A stretch of 64,000 nucleotides of DNA from CAWBBA01 sp963729795. Lineage in GTDB: Bacteria > Desulfobacterota > Desulfomonilia > Desulfomonilales > Desulfomonilaceae. Each line of letters begins with the position of its first letter. The first letter of the stretch is position 1. Shown piece after piece: positions 62,995 through 64,000 of the stretch. Below the pieces are notes generated by a model. That model did no database searches. It saw nothing but the letters and a program-made list of their open reading frames with translations, and had not been told where the DNA came from. A program made the position numbers and the translations under genes. The stretch is taken from the NCBI GenBank assembly GCA_963729795.1, contig CAVSPC010000046.1, positions 62,001 to 126,000 of the forward strand, given 5' to 3'.

Positions 62995-63234
62995 ATGAAA
63001 ATGATTATTTCTCTATGCACCGTATTGGCCCTGCTGGTGCCGACTTATGCCTTCGCACATGGTGACACCATGTATCGGCTTCAACGACAGTGGGCGATTG
63101 AGGAAGCTCAGCAACAGCAAGTGCTGCCCTCCATCAAAGGCATAGAAACTGATGCAGCGAAGTCAATGAAATCCTTTGAGCTTAAGTATTGTGCAAACTG
63201 TGCAATTCAACCCGGACCAATCAATTCGAAGTAA
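62995..63234 (+). CDS. Exported helical small protein (paralogue of 53149)
   Basis: 79 residues from ATG 62995 with AGGGAG and GAAAGAAG upstream. The signal peptide ends near YAFAHG; the mature part YRLQRQWAIEEAQQQQ ... AAKSMKSFELKYCANC resembles the product at 53149 but adds a C-terminal CANC pair. Function unknown. Confidence 0.75.
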   Translation: MKMIISLCTVLALLVPTYAFAHGDTMYRLQRQWAIEEAQQQQVLPSIKGIETDAAKSMKSFELKYCANCAIQPGPINSK

Positions 63235-63306
63235 TCAGGATTGGAATCCGAACAGTGGTCTTAGCCTGCAAGCGCGGACCATTGTTCAACACAGAGGAGC
63301 TTTCTC

Positions 63307-63540
63307 ATGAGAAATATCATTATCACATTAACTCTCGTCGGGTCTTTGGCTTTAGTTTCCGCTGCTTGGGCACGCGGAGGGGAAGGGAGAACGGAGTTGG
63401 ACCGGACATGGCACGAACAACGGCTCCAACATAAGGAATTGGCCTGTGCACTGAACAAAACCTGTCCGGCCCAGGCTAAGGCCCTCAGAAACTACATGAA
63501 CAATCTGCCGAGACTCTGGAAGGCCGGCGAAAATGGATGA
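63307..63540 (+). CDS. Exported helical Cys-pair small protein
   Basis: 77 residues; the signal peptide MRNIIITLTLVGSLALVSAA ends near WARGG. The mature part is helical with LACALNKTCPAQAKAL (two Cys, CX6C). It resembles the proteins at 53149 and 62995 in size and composition but is not clearly homologous. Third gene of the right-hand small-gene cluster. Confidence 0.65.
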   Translation: MRNIIITLTLVGSLALVSAAWARGGEGRTELDRTWHEQRLQHKELACALNKTCPAQAKALRNYMNNLPRLWKAGENG

Positions 63541-63852
63541 CTACAGACTGGGCTGTTGGAATGTCTTGGCGGACTGTGACAACGGTGGCCGGTATTCCCT
63601 CGGTTACGGGCGGCAAGAGATTGTCATTGCGAGCGGAGCGAAGCAATCTTTTCCTCTAATGGATTAGATTGCTTCGTCGTTGCACTCCTCGCAATGCCAG
63701 AGAACAGCGAACTCCCCCGCGTGACTGAATGCTTACGGTGACCGGTGGAAAGGGCTTTACAATGCTCGCTGCCTACTATAAAAATTGAGGGTAAGTATGC
63801 GTCTTGCAGATAATGCCCGGACTTCATCAGGCCGGCCTTTAAGGAGGAAAAT
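63541..63852. other. Gap of about 310 bases with palindromic repeat, before ndk
   Basis: Contains the repeat copy at 63622-63699; otherwise nothing recognised apart from the ndk ribosome site. Confidence 0.5.
63622..63699. repeat. Dispersed palindromic repeat, copy 4
   Basis: TGTCATTGCGAGCGGAGCGA with AGCAATCT, a 14-base centre, then AGATTGCTTCG and CTCGCAATG. Arms are near-perfect complements. Confidence 0.85.
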
Positions 63853-64000
63853 ATGCAGAGGACCTTGTCCATAATAAAACCCGACGGCGTCTCAAAGAAA
63901 CTAATCGGAGAAGTTATCGGAATCTTTGAGAACGCCGGCTTCAAGATAGCTGCTGTGAAGATGAAGATGTTGAGCCGTGCCGAGGCCGAAGGTTTCTATT
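63853..64000 (+). CDS. ndk: Nucleoside diphosphate kinase (3' end cut by window)
   Basis: ATG 63853 follows AAGGAGGAAAAT. The first 49 residues include TLSIIKPDGVSKKLIGEVIG, the NDK signature start, and AVKMKMLSRAEAEGFY. It transfers gamma-phosphate between NTPs and NDPs through a phosphohistidine. The catalytic His lies beyond the window edge. Confidence 0.96.
   Translation, partial: MQRTLSIIKPDGVSKKLIGEVIGIFENAGFKIAAVKMKMLSRAEAEGFY

Noticed and set aside
1..64000. CRISPR arrays, rRNA and tRNA genes
   Set aside because: No regularly spaced repeats with spacers, no rRNA-like stretches and no recognisable tRNA cloverleaf or T-loop motif was seen on reading.

Overview
The window looks like the chromosome of an anaerobic, sulfate-reducing or syntrophic deltaproteobacterium (Desulfobacterota, perhaps Desulfomonile- or Syntrophobacter-like). 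This is inferred from gene content: a giant acyl-CoA dehydratase activase, a [2Fe-2S]/SpoIIE redox-signalling operon, a multiheme cytochrome with a cytochrome b subunit IV-like partner, FmdE, a membrane pyrophosphatase, and many WD40, SUMF1 and Ser/Thr-kinase proteins. No rRNA, tRNA or CRISPR array was recognised. Both window edges cut genes: the activase on the left and ndk on the right.

Layout. 0-9 kb: activase, then a tight operon of a thin [2Fe-2S] ferredoxin, a Cache-HAMP-REC-PAS protein and a SpoIIE-type phosphatase. 9-13 kb (minus strand): SUMF1-domain protein, orphan subunit IV and an 11-CXXCH cytochrome. 13-16.5 kb: two DUF4242 proteins (one fused to a two-CW domain) and a solitary Eco57I-type DNA methyltransferase. 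16.8-22.7 kb: the conserved rpsB-tsf-pyrH-frr-uppS-cdsA-dxr block; dxr carries a 3' frameshift. 22.8-34 kb: hydrolases, a secreted nitroreductase, an MBL protein, DUF2905, a PilZ-small protein-Lon operon and a GmhA-like isomerase. 34-44.3 kb: RNase II-family exonuclease coupled to a kinase/TPR/double-WD40 protein, CoA pyrophosphatase, FmdE, an MBL protein and a FlgO/VCBS-like secreted protein preceded by a striking sigma-54 promoter, hairpin and short ORF. 44.6-47.6 kb: H+-pyrophosphatase and a second secreted nitroreductase.

47.8-63.5 kb is an accessory metal-handling region. It holds a decayed IS630 element, a solo IS200 element, a kinase-SUMF1 protein facing a PP2C phosphatase, a CusBA-like RND efflux pair (CusA has a large insertion with a Met-rich segment), a PstS-like binding protein, a NosL-like copper protein, and at least four small exported Cys/His-rich proteins plus three short helical exported peptides. 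Two of these small-gene pairs form a duplicated block on either side of the efflux genes, one copy being frameshifted. I read it as a copper or heavy-metal export and periplasmic sequestration locus whose small proteins I cannot assign to known families.

Short dispersed repeats, including palindromes and composite modules, occupy most of the larger intergenic gaps.
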